A DNA stretch of 64,000 nt from Streptomyces sp. NBC_01497 (GTDB taxonomy: Bacteria > Actinomycetota > Actinomycetes > Streptomycetales > Streptomycetaceae), in the NCBI RefSeq assembly GCF_036250695.1, contig NZ_CP109428.1, positions 372,001 through 436,000 on the forward strand, written 5' to 3'. The translations under genes and the position numbers were made by a program. Below are positions 27,453 to 37,293 of the stretch, one piece after another (within the stretch, counting starts at the first letter, position 1; each line of letters opens with the position of its first letter). The notes beneath the pieces are model-generated. The model did no database searches, was not told where the DNA came from, and saw only the letters and a program-made list of their open reading frames with translations.

Positions 27453-27892
27453 ACGCTTCTCACCGAAACCCCCCACCCCGGAGCGACGCCTACCTCCCTC
27501 GGCCACTCCTTCAAGGTGGTCACGTTGATGAGGCCAGGGTAGTGGTTTTCGTTCAGAGGCCTGAGATACCTCGGGACGTTTTGAGGGCATTAAGAGAACT
27601 GAGAATGGCGCGCGGGATACGAAACAGCCGACCGGGGGGATTGGTGAGATAGAAGCAAGTCACGATCTTCGTTACTCGAATCCGACTGGGAATCCGGGCG
27701 AGCTGCCACCTTCGTGACACGCGGTCGGGGCCGATATGCGGCACCGACCGCTTTGCTCTTCGGATCGCGAGCGAGGGTCAGTAGGGCACTGAACGCCCAG
27801 GCGCGGTCAAGCGCGACGCATCCTTCGCCGTACGAGGGTATTTCAAGTCGTCGATTCCGCGTTATGCAAGAGACGTCAGGACGGCGTCAGCG
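27453..27892. other. Intergenic, 440 bp
   Basis: No gene recognised between the ThuA protein and the IS1380 target site. Confidence 0.5.
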
Positions 27893-27912
27893 CTAACCTC
27901 GATCTTTCTTGA

Positions 27913-27939
27913 GGGTCCGCCGACGGAGTCGGCGGACCC
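27913..27939. terminator. Perfect hairpin at the IS1380 left end
   Basis: GGGTCCGCCGAC, a three-base loop, and GTCGGCGGACCC, followed on the plus strand by CTTTTGC. For plus-strand transcripts this resembles a rho-independent terminator and would stop read-in from the left flank, shielding the IS. Confidence 0.7.
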
Positions 27940-28054
27940 TTTTGCTTTCCGGTGCTGATGCCGGGCAGGCCGGTGGCCCGGCTGTCGCGTCGGGTGGGCG
28001 CCGGGTTCCGCTGCCCGGGCGGGTGATGCTGCCGCAGGGACGATGGGTTGCCAG

Positions 28055-29431
28055 TCAGCCGGGGTCAGGCAGGAGCGCGAGCCGTTCAAGGGCGGCGGTG
28101 ATCTCGCCGGTCCAGGGCCAGTGCCGGGCGAGGCGGAGAATCCTGCGCCGGTCGGTGGTGACAAGCTCGCCGGCTGCGGAGAACAGGCGAAACCGCAATC
28201 GACGCGGTTCCCAGAGCCTCGCCCGGCCGGTCAGCGCGAGCATGGGCATCCAGGCCAGCGGGTCGAGCGCGATCTGGACGATCTCCATCCAGACCCGGTT
28301 CTGGGCGGTGTCGTGCAGGGGCAGGTTGCGCAGGCCGGTGGCTCGGGCGGCCCGGATCCGGTCCTCGGCCCGTGCCCGGAGCCGGTGGCGCAGCTCGAGC
28401 TCGGCGATCGGCCGGCCGGTGGTGTTGGTCGCGAAGCACGTGATCCGCATGCCGTCCGCGTCCGTGATCCTCAACTGGGCGCCGGGATGGGGCCGTTCCT
28501 TGCGGACGATGAGCCGCATGCCCTTGGGCCAGTCGTCCAGGAGCTTGCCGGTGAGCTCGGCGACCCAGGCCCCGTCCCGGGCCTCACCGTCGGCCTCGAC
28601 GGCCGGGGTCCAGGCCGAGGCGGGGACCTTCAGCACGTGTTCGTGGATCGCTTCGGTGACCGTCATGCCGACCGAGTAGGACAGCCATCGGCCCCGCTTC
28701 GCGAGCCAGGACACGAAGTCGTGGGTGCCGCCGGCGGAGTCCGTGCGGATCAGCGTCTGCCGTCCTCGCCGGTAGTGTTTGGGCAGTTGGGCCAGGGCGA
28801 GTTGGGCGGTGGTGATGTGGTCGGCGGCGGTGTTGGAGCCCGCGTTTCCCGGTCGCAGGAGGGCGGCGACGGGTTCACCGGTTCCGCCCGGTCCGTGGTC
28901 GGCGAAAGCCGTCAGCGGGTGGTGGCCGTAGGTCTTCTTCCAGGTCGCGGCCGCGTCCCGCTTGTCGGAGTGGGCGATCACGAGGACGCCATCGAGGTCG
29001 ACAGTGACCTGGCCGTCGGCGTCCGGGGCGTTCTCGCCGGCCAACGACCAGGCACGATGACGGACTTCGGAGCGTGCGGACCGGACGGCCTGCAGGGCTT
29101 TGTCGCCGGATGCGGCGAGGGTGTCGATCAGGCGGGAGACGGTCGGGTCGGAGGCGACCGGGCCGAAGACGGCCGGCTCACACCGCAGCATGGCGACGTC
29201 TGCGAGGCAGTCCCCGCCCAGTGCGACCGCCAGGGCGACGTCCAGGAGGATCTTGCCGGGATCGTGGACGGCCCGCGGTTTGCGCCACGGAGCCAGAGCT
29301 GCGGATATCGCCTGGTCAAGGCCCGTCTTGCGGACCGTCTCCAGCAGCAGGACCGCACCGGCCTGCGAGAGCACCTGCCGACCGTCTGCCTGGACACGGA
29401 CACGTGGGTACGACGAGATAGGCTCTCTCAC
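28055..29431 (-). CDS. IS1380-family transposase, intact
   Basis: 458 aa in a single frame, normal length. Motifs: GGDCLADVAMLR, VTVDLDGVLVIAHSDK with the first catalytic Asp, RRGRQTLIRTDSAGGTHDF with the second, and LPLHDTAQNRVWMEIVQIALD near the C-terminus, where a Glu occupies the third position. No frameshift. The start ATG at 29431 gives MREPISSYPRVRV, a typical family beginning. Confidence 0.93.
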   Translation of the reverse strand: MREPISSYPRVRVQADGRQVLSQAGAVLLLETVRKTGLDQAISAALAPWRKPRAVHDPGKILLDVALAVALGGDCLADVAMLRCEPAVFGPVASDPTVSRLIDTLAASGDKALQAVRSARSEVRHRAWSLAGENAPDADGQVTVDLDGVLVIAHSDKRDAAATWKKTYGHHPLTAFADHGPGGTGEPVAALLRPGNAGSNTAADHITTAQLALAQLPKHYRRGRQTLIRTDSAGGTHDFVSWLAKRGRWLSYSVGMTVTEAIHEHVLKVPASAWTPAVEADGEARDGAWVAELTGKLLDDWPKGMRLIVRKERPHPGAQLRITDADGMRITCFATNTTGRPIAELELRHRLRARAEDRIRAARATGLRNLPLHDTAQNRVWMEIVQIALDPLAWMPMLALTGRARLWEPRRLRFRLFSAAGELVTTDRRRILRLARHWPWTGEITAALERLALLPDPG

Positions 29432-29557
29432 CTGGAAAGTGCTCTTTTCCTTGCAGCCAACAGGACCCTCAGCAAGTCCTATCGTTGCAGGTCAAGGGCG
29501 CTTTCCGTGTTTCTGATCAACTCTTGGACAGCCCACCTCGTGAAAGCCCGAGGCTAA

Positions 29558-30276
29558 TGAGGCCGAACTGGATTCGAGCGTCGAGCACGCCGTTGGGTGT
29601 CAGTGGGCCGGCCACCTCACCGTGCGCATTGCCACCCTCGAGGGTCAGCGCCGCTGCAAGTTCTCACCGTACGAACGCGCGCTGGCCGGTCTGGTGTACT
29701 CAAGTCGTCATCGGGTTTGTTATCGCGGTCAACGCCGCTCATACATACACCACCGTGGTGACCGATCTACTGGCCGCGGGGGCTGTCAAACGTTCGACTC
29801 TGTCTCACATCCGGTGGTAACTGAGCGTCATGACCTGGGAGTTTCGCAGCTCAGAGGTATCTCCCCGAATGGCAGGGGCAGCGCTCCGGCAAAGGCTATC
29901 GAAGCTCGCCCGCAGACCCGGTCGCGGCCTGACCTGCAACCACTCCCGAACTTACTCTGCGCTACCACCGTATGTGGGACAGAGCCGCTCATTTGACAGA
30001 CCCGGTTTAAACAAAACGGCCCAGGCGCAGAGGACCGCCCGGTGGGCCACTGCCTCTTGCGCGAAATAGGGCCACCCGGGCATCGACCACGTTCCGGGCA
30101 CCCGTCGAGCAGGGCAGGGCGCTGCTGAAGTCCTCATGGATCTTCTGAAGGTCCAGGACCAGTCACCATGGGATGACGTTAGTCGTCAAGGCCGTCCCTG
30201 CGCTTCGAACGGCAACGCTGGAAGTGCTCGCTGTCTGGGGGCGTGATCGAAGCAATCTATGAGATGCCAGGCGGCG
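29558..30276. other. Intergenic, about 720 bp
   Basis: No domain-bearing frame, repeat or RNA gene recognised on either strand. Confidence 0.45.
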
Positions 30277-30280
30277 CTAG

Positions 30281-31189
30281 GTCCTGTCTTCAAAGGCAAC
30301 TGATGGGGCATCATGTGGTGCATGGTGCGGCGGCATGAGCTTTCGGACGAAGAGTGGGATGTGCTGTCGGGGCTGTTGCCAAGGACGGAGACGGGGCGGC
30401 CCCGGCTGGACGATCGGGTGGTACTGAACGGGATCGTATGGAAACTGCGGACCGGTTCGGCTTGGCGTGACGTGCCTGAGCGGTATGGGTCATGGCGAAC
30501 GTTGTACACGCGTTTTCGCAGGTGGGCCCTGGACGGGACGTTTACACGGATGCTGGAGACTCTCCAGGCCGGCAAAGATGCGGCAGGAGACATCGACTGG
30601 CTGGTGTCGGTGGACTCCACGATCACTCGCGCTCACCAGCACGCGGCCGGCGCCCGTAAAAAGGGGCAGCCCCCGCAGAAGCGGCACACGCTCACGCCCT
30701 CGGACGATCCCGTGGCGGACTGACCACCAAAATCCATCTCGCCTGCGACGGCCGCGGCCGCCCACTGGGCTTCGTCCTCACCGGCGGCAACGTCAATGAC
30801 TGCACACAGTTGGAGCAGGTCCTCGCGCAGATCAAGGTCCGCCGCCAGGGGCCGGGCCGACCTCGCACCCGGCCCGACCACCTTCTGGGCGACAAGGGCT
30901 ACAGCAGCCGCCGCATACGTAACTACCTGCGCAAACACGGAATCCCGCACACCATTCCCGAACGCTCGGACCAACGAGAAAACCGTCGTCGACGCGGCAG
31001 CAGCGGCGGCAGACCAACCGCTTTCGACAAGGAGCGCTACAAGAAGCGCAACGTCGTTGAGCGCTGCTTCAACGTCTTAAAGCAGTACCGGGCCATCGCC
31101 ACACGCTACGACAAAACCCGCGAATCCTACGAAGCGGCCGTCACGATCGCATCCCTCCTGATGTGGATATGACCCTTTGAAGACACGCC
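30281..31189 (+). mobile_element. IS5-family element (909 bp)
   Basis: The ends GTCCTGTCTTCAAAGG and the complement of CCTTTGAAGACACGCC form inverted repeats. Target duplication CTAG at 30277-30280 and 31190-31193. Complete and apparently functional. Confidence 0.92.
30322..31172 (+). CDS. IS5-family transposase made by -1 frameshift
   Basis: First frame MVRRHELSDEEWDVLSGLLP, then AWRDVPERYGSW, IDWLVSVDSTITRAHQHAAG with the first catalytic Asp. At GTAAAAAGGGGC a -1 shift leads to AHALGRSRGGLTTKIH, FVLTGGNVNDC, DKGYSSRRIRNYL, IPHTIPERSDQ and ERCFNVLKQYRAIATRYDK, with the terminal Glu. An ATG nine bases upstream is an alternative start. No other lesion, so the element may be active. Confidence 0.88.
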
Positions 31190-31239
31190 CTAGGCGTGAG
31201 TGGCGCATAAGATTGTTGTGCCAGTGGCAGGATTTCGTT

Positions 31240-33168
31240 TCAGTCTCGCGTGTTGTGGCTGCCTCGGGAATGGGAGGAAGTTTCTCCTTCACTCGCTCCT
31301 GAGGGCGTCCCCGACGTGTGCAATGACCTGGCGGGCCCGGATTCCAACAGCAATCGCGCGGATGCCCGTATCAGACGGCCAACCGTGTAGTGACCAGGCT
31401 GAATCTCCTCTATGAGACTGGCTTCCACCAAGCTCAGGAGGGCTGAGCGCGCGACAGAAGATGCGACGTTCATAAGACCGCCTGCTTCAATAACGTCAGT
31501 TGAAGATTTGTCACTCCAAGACAGGCGGCTGAGCAAGCCGGCAGGGAGGCTGCCAAGGGAACGGTAAGAGCAGGACAGTACGGTCTTTAGGTCGACGCTA
31601 GGATCCGGATCATTGAGAAAAGAAAAAGGGTCTTCTGACTCCCGAAGCTCTTCAGCTACCGCTGACAGTGAAAGCTCGCTGCGGTATACAGCCTTCGCTA
31701 CTACCGTCGAGAGCGCAAGAGGGAGCTTGTCGCATAGCGAAGCGATCTCGGCCAGAAGTGGGATGTCCTGTCTGTGAACGGCTCGCTCGACGAGTCTCTT
31801 CGAAAGGTAATCCTGTGCCTCGCCGTTGGTGAAGGTGCTTAGTGGAAGCGGGAGGGCTTGGTACGTCGTAATCAGCCCTGTCAGACGGTTGCGACTGGTG
31901 ATGATGGCGAGGCAGGTCTCTTCACCCGGCATGAAGGGGCGCACCTGTTCCAAGGTTTGGACGTTGTCTAGGACAATGATCATTTTTTTATCTGCTATGA
32001 GCCCTCGGAACAGCATGGAGCGGGCGTCCAAGCCTTCCGGAACATCATTGCGGTGGACTCCTAGGGTCGCGATTAGGTCGCCAATTACATTTACTGGATC
32101 ACGAGGTTGACTGACGGCAGAGAAGCCGCCCAAGTCGACGAAGAATTGACCGTCCGGGTAATAAGGGGTCAGGGTCCGTGCCGCGTGAACGGCCAACGCC
32201 GTTTTTCCTACACCCGCCTGCCCGCTGACCATGACAACAGGGGGGGTCCCGGCGGTGGATTGGGGTGTCGCGAACACCGCGAGGGAGTCCATCTCCATTT
32301 GACGACCGGTAAACCCGCGTACTCCTGGGGGGAGTTGGCGGGGTATGGCTGGAAAGCCGGGGCGCCACACGACCCGCCTCGTGCCAGGCCGCCCATCCTC
32401 GACAGCGGAAGCTGATGGGAGACGGTTCGACAGGACAAGCTGGTGAGTTCTCTCTAGGGCCGCGGATGGGTTCACACCCAACGTCTCACGAAGAAGCCGC
32501 CGGGTTGATTGGAAAGCCTCGAGTGCCTCGGACTGTCGCCCCGACCCGTAAAGTGCGACCATCCTCAACTCGACCAATCGCTCACGGAGGGGGTATTTGC
32601 TCGTAAGTTCACTCAGCCGTGCCGCGGCGTCAGCACACCTGCCTCGATCGATTTCGCATCTGACTTGATCTTCGACAATTGTCAGACGAAGCTCCTCCAG
32701 CAGTTCCCTCTGGTGTTGAGCGTGGGGTCCCGGTACTCCAGCCATGGCTGTTCCCTTCCAAAGGTCAAGCGCACGGGAGAAGGTGCTTGAGGCTGCATCG
32801 AGGGCGCCTGTTGAGTGCGCGTGCCTGGCCTGGGCGACCAATCGACGGAAAACATTGACGTCGAGATCCCCAGGTGTGAAATGAAGCGCATAGCCACCAT
32901 CCGTCGACCTAAGGCAGCAAGCGCCACTTTCATCGCGCACTACCTGGCGCAGCCTGTAGATGTATGTCCGAACAGATCCTGCCGCTGAGTTAGGGGCGCT
33001 ATCTCCCCACACGTCATTCACCAGTTCGGGCACACTGGCAGAGGCCCCGTGCCTCATTAGAAGTGAAACGAGCACCGCGCGTTGTCGAGGCTGGCCCACC
33101 TCAATTCGATCCTGGCCGACACGAACACGGAGGGGGCCCAGAACGTCAAATCCAAATTCGGTGGGCAT
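31240..33168 (-). CDS. AfsR/SARP-family regulator with NB-ARC domain
   Basis: 642 aa from the ATG at 33168 (MPTEFGFDVLGPLRV); an upstream in-frame ATG would add 27 unlikely residues. Residues about 5-95 form an OmpR-type winged helix (QRAVLVSLLM, AAGSVRTYIYRLRQVV), about 100-250 a BTAD domain (DVNVFRRLVAQA, LWKGTAMAGVPGPH), about 280-560 an NB-ARC ATPase (GFTGRQMEMD, Walker A GQAGVGKTALA, Walker B KKMIIVLDNV, CLAIITSRNRL). No TPR region follows, so it is shorter than AfsR. Such proteins activate secondary-metabolite or developmental genes; no obvious target is adjacent. Confidence 0.9.
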   Translation of the reverse strand: MPTEFGFDVLGPLRVRVGQDRIEVGQPRQRAVLVSLLMRHGASASVPELVNDVWGDSAPNSAAGSVRTYIYRLRQVVRDESGACCLRSTDGGYALHFTPGDLDVNVFRRLVAQARHAHSTGALDAASSTFSRALDLWKGTAMAGVPGPHAQHQRELLEELRLTIVEDQVRCEIDRGRCADAAARLSELTSKYPLRERLVELRMVALYGSGRQSEALEAFQSTRRLLRETLGVNPSAALERTHQLVLSNRLPSASAVEDGRPGTRRVVWRPGFPAIPRQLPPGVRGFTGRQMEMDSLAVFATPQSTAGTPPVVMVSGQAGVGKTALAVHAARTLTPYYPDGQFFVDLGGFSAVSQPRDPVNVIGDLIATLGVHRNDVPEGLDARSMLFRGLIADKKMIIVLDNVQTLEQVRPFMPGEETCLAIITSRNRLTGLITTYQALPLPLSTFTNGEAQDYLSKRLVERAVHRQDIPLLAEIASLCDKLPLALSTVVAKAVYRSELSLSAVAEELRESEDPFSFLNDPDPSVDLKTVLSCSYRSLGSLPAGLLSRLSWSDKSSTDVIEAGGLMNVASSVARSALLSLVEASLIEEIQPGHYTVGRLIRASARLLLESGPARSLHTSGTPSGASEGETSSHSRGSHNTRD

Positions 33169-33581
33169 GAGGGGAGTCTTTTCTGTATGTGTAGATTTGG
33201 CGACGCAACCTCCTACCCTCCGACTGCATACAGAGGGCTGGTACGCCACTTGTACTTCCTTCGGTCGTCCACGTCAGGGACGTGGACACGTCAACGAGCG
33301 CGGTCCCTTCAGGTGACGAGACCTTCCAAGGCACCTCCCTCCTTGCGGGGCAGCGAGTCCATCCCTCGGACATCGGTTGAAACGCCACAGAGGCCGTCTT
33401 TTCGACCTGTACCTTCATGCATGCAGATATTGCGCCGTGAAAACATGACGTCTTACGCCGCATGAGGTGACGGAAGGGAATGCCCCTGCCTCGGCATCGC
33501 ACCCGCCTTTGGGAGTCTCCCCGGGCACTCGCGGCGAGCTCCCCGCTGCGGGTGCGCCGACAGCTGGTGAAGACAAGACGG
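33169..33581. other. Intergenic, about 410 bp
   Basis: Upstream region of the AfsR-like gene; no other gene recognised. Confidence 0.5.
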
Positions 33582-34464
33582 TGAGCCTTTTCCAACCTGA
33601 TGGTGTGGACAGGTGGTTGGCGGGCTGTACGAACTGATGAAGCTCCTGGAAGACGGGTTCACGACCAGGATCACCCGTGCTGACCAGGAGCTTCGTGTGC
33701 TTGTCTACCCGTCGGCATCGGTCTGTCCAGCACGCACGTGGGTGAGCTGGCCCAGCACCTGACTGTTCGCCGTCGCGAGATCGGCACTCGGTGGCGGCGC
33801 ATCACGTCGGGCCGCTAGGCCCTGCTGGTCCTGGCCCACCTGCACTGCGTCGACACCTGAGCCCAACTCACCGCCGGGTTCGGCATCGGGATCGCGACGG
33901 TCTACCGCTGCATCCGCGAGGCGATAGATGCCCCGGCCGCCATCGCCCCGAGCCCGGCCGAGGTCACGCAGACCGCGCGCCGGCTGGCTTTCGTGATCCT
34001 CGACGGAACGCTCCTGCCGTTCGACCGGATCGCCGCAGACACCCCTTACTACTCTGGCAAACACAAACGCCGCGGCATGAATGCCCAGGTCCTGACCGAC
34101 CCGTTTGATCGGCTGCCGCAGGCCTCGCCCGCGCTTCCAGGTTCCACGCACGATCTGACCTCCGCGCGTATTCGTGGCATCGTCGACGCATTCACCGATG
34201 CGGGGCTCAAGTGCCGGGGAGACAAGGTGTACCAAGGAGCCGGCACACCCGTCCGGGTCCCGTTCCGGGGCCGCCGCCTGAAGAGATGGAAGCGCCATCA
34301 CCACAGAAGCCACGCCAGGATCCGCTGCCTCGGCGAACAGGCCATGGTGACTCCCAAGGGCTGGCGCCCCTGCAGAAACCCCACTGCAGCACCAACCGAT
34401 CACCGACATCGCGAAGGCCGTCCCCGTCCTTCATCACGCATCAAAATGAGGTTGGAGAAGACTC
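33582..34464 (+). pseudogene. Decayed IS5-type element related to the one at 44138
   Basis: The left end TGAGCCTTTTCCAACCTGAT matches the intact element at 44138. The right end GTTGGAGAAGACTCA is a degraded counterpart. Plus-strand pieces in several frames match the intact transposase: FVILDGTLLPFDRIAADTPYYSGKHKRRGMN, QVLTDPFDRL, GSTHDLTSARI. Stops and indels throughout. Confidence 0.8.
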
Positions 34465-34519
34465 AGGGCCTCGTGTGTTCAACATCAGGGGTCAAGGCCC
34501 GTTCCGCTAGTTCCGGCGC

Positions 34520-35440
34520 GCTGGCTGCGTGAATCTGTGTCGTCCTGATGAGGCGTCCCGGCGTTACCTGTCGTTTCCCGAACGGGAGAACATCGCTGTC
34601 TGGCATGCCCAGGGCGCAGGCGTTTGCGAGATCGCACACAGGCTCGGACGGGCGCCGTCGAAGGCATCCCGTGAGTTGCGGCGAAAAGCCTCTATCCGGA
34701 CCTACAAGCTGGACCGCGGGGCCTCGACCGCGCGGTGACACGCTGAACGCTGGGCCGGGCACCTGAAGATGGCCAAACTCGTTGACAATCCGAGGCTGCG
34801 AGCCTATTTCCAGGCCCGACTGTCGGAGGACGTCACCGATGCCCGAGGCAACCGTGTGGGTCGGAGGGCCCGGCCTGGAAGGGGCGCAGCCAGCCGCACC
34901 GCGGTGACAGGGGCTGGGTGACAGCATGGAGCCTGGAGCAGATCGCGCGACGCCTGCCGGTCGAGTTCCCTGACGATGAGGGCATGCGCATCAATCGTGA
35001 GGCGGTCTATCAGGCGCTCTATGTCGAGGGAGGTGTGGGCTGAAACGCGAGTTGGCGGCCTGCCTGCGCACCGGAGGGGCGCTGCACGCTCCCCGGGCAC
35101 GCAGCCGGCACAAGGCGTGGGCCCACGTCCTCATCGAGCGTCCCGCCGAGGCCGAGGACCGCGCTGTTCCCGGGCATTGGGAGGGCGGCGTTGTTATCGG
35201 GCTGAAACGCTCGGCGATCGGGACTCTCGTCGAGCGCCGAGGAGGGCTACGGGGTGGTCTCGCGCAGGAAGAACGGACCCGCTCTGGCCGGCTACGGCGC
35301 CACCAAGATGAAGGACGCCCTGGCCAGACGATGACCACACGGCCTGAGCAACTTCGGCGGTGTCCCGCCTGGGACCGCGGCAAGGAGTTGTCCGCGCACG
35401 CGGCCTTCACTGTCGAGACCGGCATCCATGTGCTGTGGGC
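34520..35440 (+). pseudogene. IS30-family transposase remnant
   Basis: Pieces in different plus-strand frames follow IS30 order: RYLSFPERENIAVWHAQGAGVCEIAHRLGRAPS (HTH), MAKLVDNPRLR, SEGPAWKGRSQPHRG, AWSLEQIARRLPVEFPDDEGM, EAVYQALYVEGG, EDRAVPGHWEGGVVIGLKRSAIGTLVER with the DDE region, EGYGVVSR, WDRGKELSAHAAFTVETGI. The C-terminus after the second catalytic region is missing. Confidence 0.82.
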
Positions 35441-35489
35441 TGTGTTGCGCGACAACTGGACCTTCACCTCCGCCCCGCCGGGTTGACTC

Positions 35490-35795
35490 AATCATTGAGA
35501 CTCCTTCGCGCAGAAATCTGTAGCCTGCTGGAGGACCTACACGTCCTCGCGCAGTCGGCGGTTCTCCCACCGCGGCGCGGCGAGCCCGTCACGTTCGCTG
35601 CTGGTCAAGCCTTCCGCTCGCTGGCGTCGACTTCTGCTTGTCTCACCCAGTCATGCACCCGGGTCTCGACCAGGTCGAAGTCCTTGGCGACCTGGCCGAT
35701 CGAACGGTCGCCAAGGCGGCACACCTCAACGATCTCGGCCTTGAACTACGGCGTGAATGACCGGCGAGCGCGACGGGGCTTCTTCTCCATGCTCT
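35490..35795 (-). pseudogene. IS3-family orfA remnant
   Basis: On the minus strand KKPRRARRSFTP, a stop, then FKAEIVEVCRLGDRSIGQVAKDFDLVETRVHDWVRQAEVDASERKA matches the HTH of IS3 orfA. No orfB follows. The in-frame stop replaces the usual Glu after FTP. Confidence 0.8.
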
Positions 35796-36118
35796 CCATG
35801 ATGGACACCCCGGGGACGAACCCCTGATCTCGAATGCCCGCCAAACCCGGGCGAGCTCACTCGCCCGGCAGTGCGGCACCGAAGCCAGTCTGGAAGCGGA
35901 AGCGTCCGGCGTCTTGGTGAGGGCGCTTCCTGCCTGGGGGGAAGCGAGCCGGACCTGCGGTCTCGCAGTACAGTCTTCCTCTCAAGTCCACGTCGTTGAA
36001 GAGGTCCAGGACTGGGTGACAGAAGCGGCCTGGCCGGCCAAGCTATCGCCAGTAGATGTTTGGTGGATGCGCGTCGTGTTCGCTTAAAACAGGTACTTCC
36101 CGAAGCGAGGAGTGACAC
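35796..36118. other. Intergenic, about 320 bp
   Basis: No gene recognised. The last 20 bp hold the AGGAG ribosome site of the small peptide gene. Confidence 0.55.
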
Positions 36119-36283
36119 ATGCGTATTCACATGCGGTCCGTGATAGCCAGCCTCGGCGCTGTAGCGATCATGCTCCTCTCAGGCGTCGGCGTCGCGCAAG
36201 CGACACCCTGGCAAGCACCACCACTCCCGAGTGTGACAAGTGGTTGCTGCCATGCGGGGTGTGGCTCTAACCCCTGCGACTAA
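36119..36283 (+). CDS. 54-aa secreted cysteine-rich peptide precursor
   Basis: A short gene from ATG 36119 to TAA 36283, with AGGAG seven bases before the start. Residues 1-28 form a clear Sec signal peptide: basic MRIHMR, hydrophobic SVIASLGAVAIMLLSGVGV, then AQA with cleavage expected before TPW. The mature part of about 26 residues has a Pro-rich stretch (WQAPPLPSV) and a C-terminal knot GCCHAGCGSNPCD with four Cys spaced CC-x3-C-x4-C. This spacing recalls alpha-conotoxin-type or heat-stable-enterotoxin-type two-disulfide peptides, but only as a framework; homology is not claimed. I know of no family for it. No maturation or immunity gene is adjacent. Confidence 0.7.
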   Translation: MRIHMRSVIASLGAVAIMLLSGVGVAQATPWQAPPLPSVTSGCCHAGCGSNPCD

Positions 36284-36631
36284 TTCTCGGTGGGCCCGTC
36301 TGAAGGACGACGCTCTCAGGGCACGCAGCCGCGACGCCCGCAGCTCACGCTCCAACAACATCATCGGATCATCAGATCACCGCTGCGTGTCGGATCGATT
36401 CGGGCTGAGAGCCTCAGTCTATAAAAGCGGTCGTCGCCTCGGCGGAAAACATCGTGACGCTCACCTGAGCCCGAGGACAGACAAGTCTCCACGGACAACG
36501 GCGCAGCGAAGGGTTCATGCGAGGCCGGCCCCGCGCTCGCGCTGTGTAGGATCGCTGTCCCCCGTTGGCACGGGTAGTCGGTACGGGCGTGGCGTGCAGC
36601 AGGCGCCTGGTGCGATGAGTAACAATCGAGC
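36284..36631. other. Intergenic, about 350 bp
   Basis: No gene recognised between the peptide and the DUF1622 gene. Confidence 0.5.
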
Positions 36632-37033
36632 ATGAGCGCAGAGGAGACGGTATCCGGCGCAGTCGGTGTGCTGGTTACTGTAGTCGAAGCATGCGGTGCG
36701 TCTGTTATTGGCGTTGGCGCTTTGTGGGCATTCTTGCGACTCATCATTGTAAGTTCCCAAAGTCGACGCACCGAGGACATTATTCCCGTGCGTATCGGGC
36801 TAGGGCGCGCCCTCACGATAGGTCTTGAGTTTCAGTTGGCTGCTGACGTACTGCGCAGTGCAGTAGCCCCCAGCTTCCGCGACATTGGGCAGCTTGCTGC
36901 GATTGCGGCGATCCGAACTGTCCTGAATTACTTCCTGAATCGCGAAATTAAGGAAGAACGCCGACAAGTCGCTGAAGACCGCGGAAAATCGGACACCTCG
37001 CCGCCGTCGCGCAATGGACCAACACTGTCGTGA
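36632..37033 (+). CDS. DUF1622 family membrane protein
   Basis: 133 aa. The family signature is clear: RIGLGRALTIGLEFQLAADVLRSAVAPSF, then IGQLAAIAAIRTVLNYFLNREI. A first membrane helix lies around residues 8-38 and two more hydrophobic stretches follow; the tail after NREI is charged and cytoplasmic. Function unknown. The TGA overlaps the GTG of the next gene, so the two are translationally coupled. Confidence 0.88.
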   Translation: MSAEETVSGAVGVLVTVVEACGASVIGVGALWAFLRLIIVSSQSRRTEDIIPVRIGLGRALTIGLEFQLAADVLRSAVAPSFRDIGQLAAIAAIRTVLNYFLNREIKEERRQVAEDRGKSDTSPPSRNGPTLS

Positions 37034-37293
37034 AGGTCTCGTCGCTAGTCGATATAGGAAGCGCTGCGGTGGTAGGACTGGCCATCCTGGCCTCGGGTGC
37101 GGTCCTTGCGAGATTCAGACGCCGCGACGTCGCCTTGCCGGTCCTGCTGGATTTCCTCTCAGCCGCAGGGTTGCTCCACCTCGCAGCAGACCCCAACTTC
37201 ATGCGTGCGGCCTCGGCGGCCGCTGTGTTGGCCGTCCGACGACTTGCCCTATGGAGCCTTGCGGGCAGGGTACGTGGAGTGAGAGCGCGCTAG
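37030..37293 (+). CDS. Small membrane protein coupled to DUF1622
   Basis: 87 aa from GTG 37030, overlapping the preceding stop by four bases. Two hydrophobic segments (VDIGSAAVVGLAILASGAV and RAASAAAVLAV) flank a region containing LLDFLSAAGLLHLAADPNF. I do not know a named family for it. The tight coupling implies the pair works as one membrane unit. Confidence 0.75.
   Translation: MKVSSLVDIGSAAVVGLAILASGAVLARFRRRDVALPVLLDFLSAAGLLHLAADPNFMRAASAAAVLAVRRLALWSLAGRVRGVRAR

Larger units (their letters stand above)
27897..29553 (-). mobile_element. Intact IS1380-family element (1657 bp)
   Basis: The ends CCTCGATCTTTCTTGAGG and the complement of CCTCGTGAAAGCCCGAGG form inverted repeats. The 4-bp target duplication CTAA (27893-27896 and 29554-29557) is as expected for the family. 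The single intact transposase gene makes this one of the youngest insertions here. Confidence 0.93.

Noticed and set aside
28043..29557. 504-codon plus-strand frame across the IS1380 element
   Set aside because: Shadow of the intact transposase on the minus strand.
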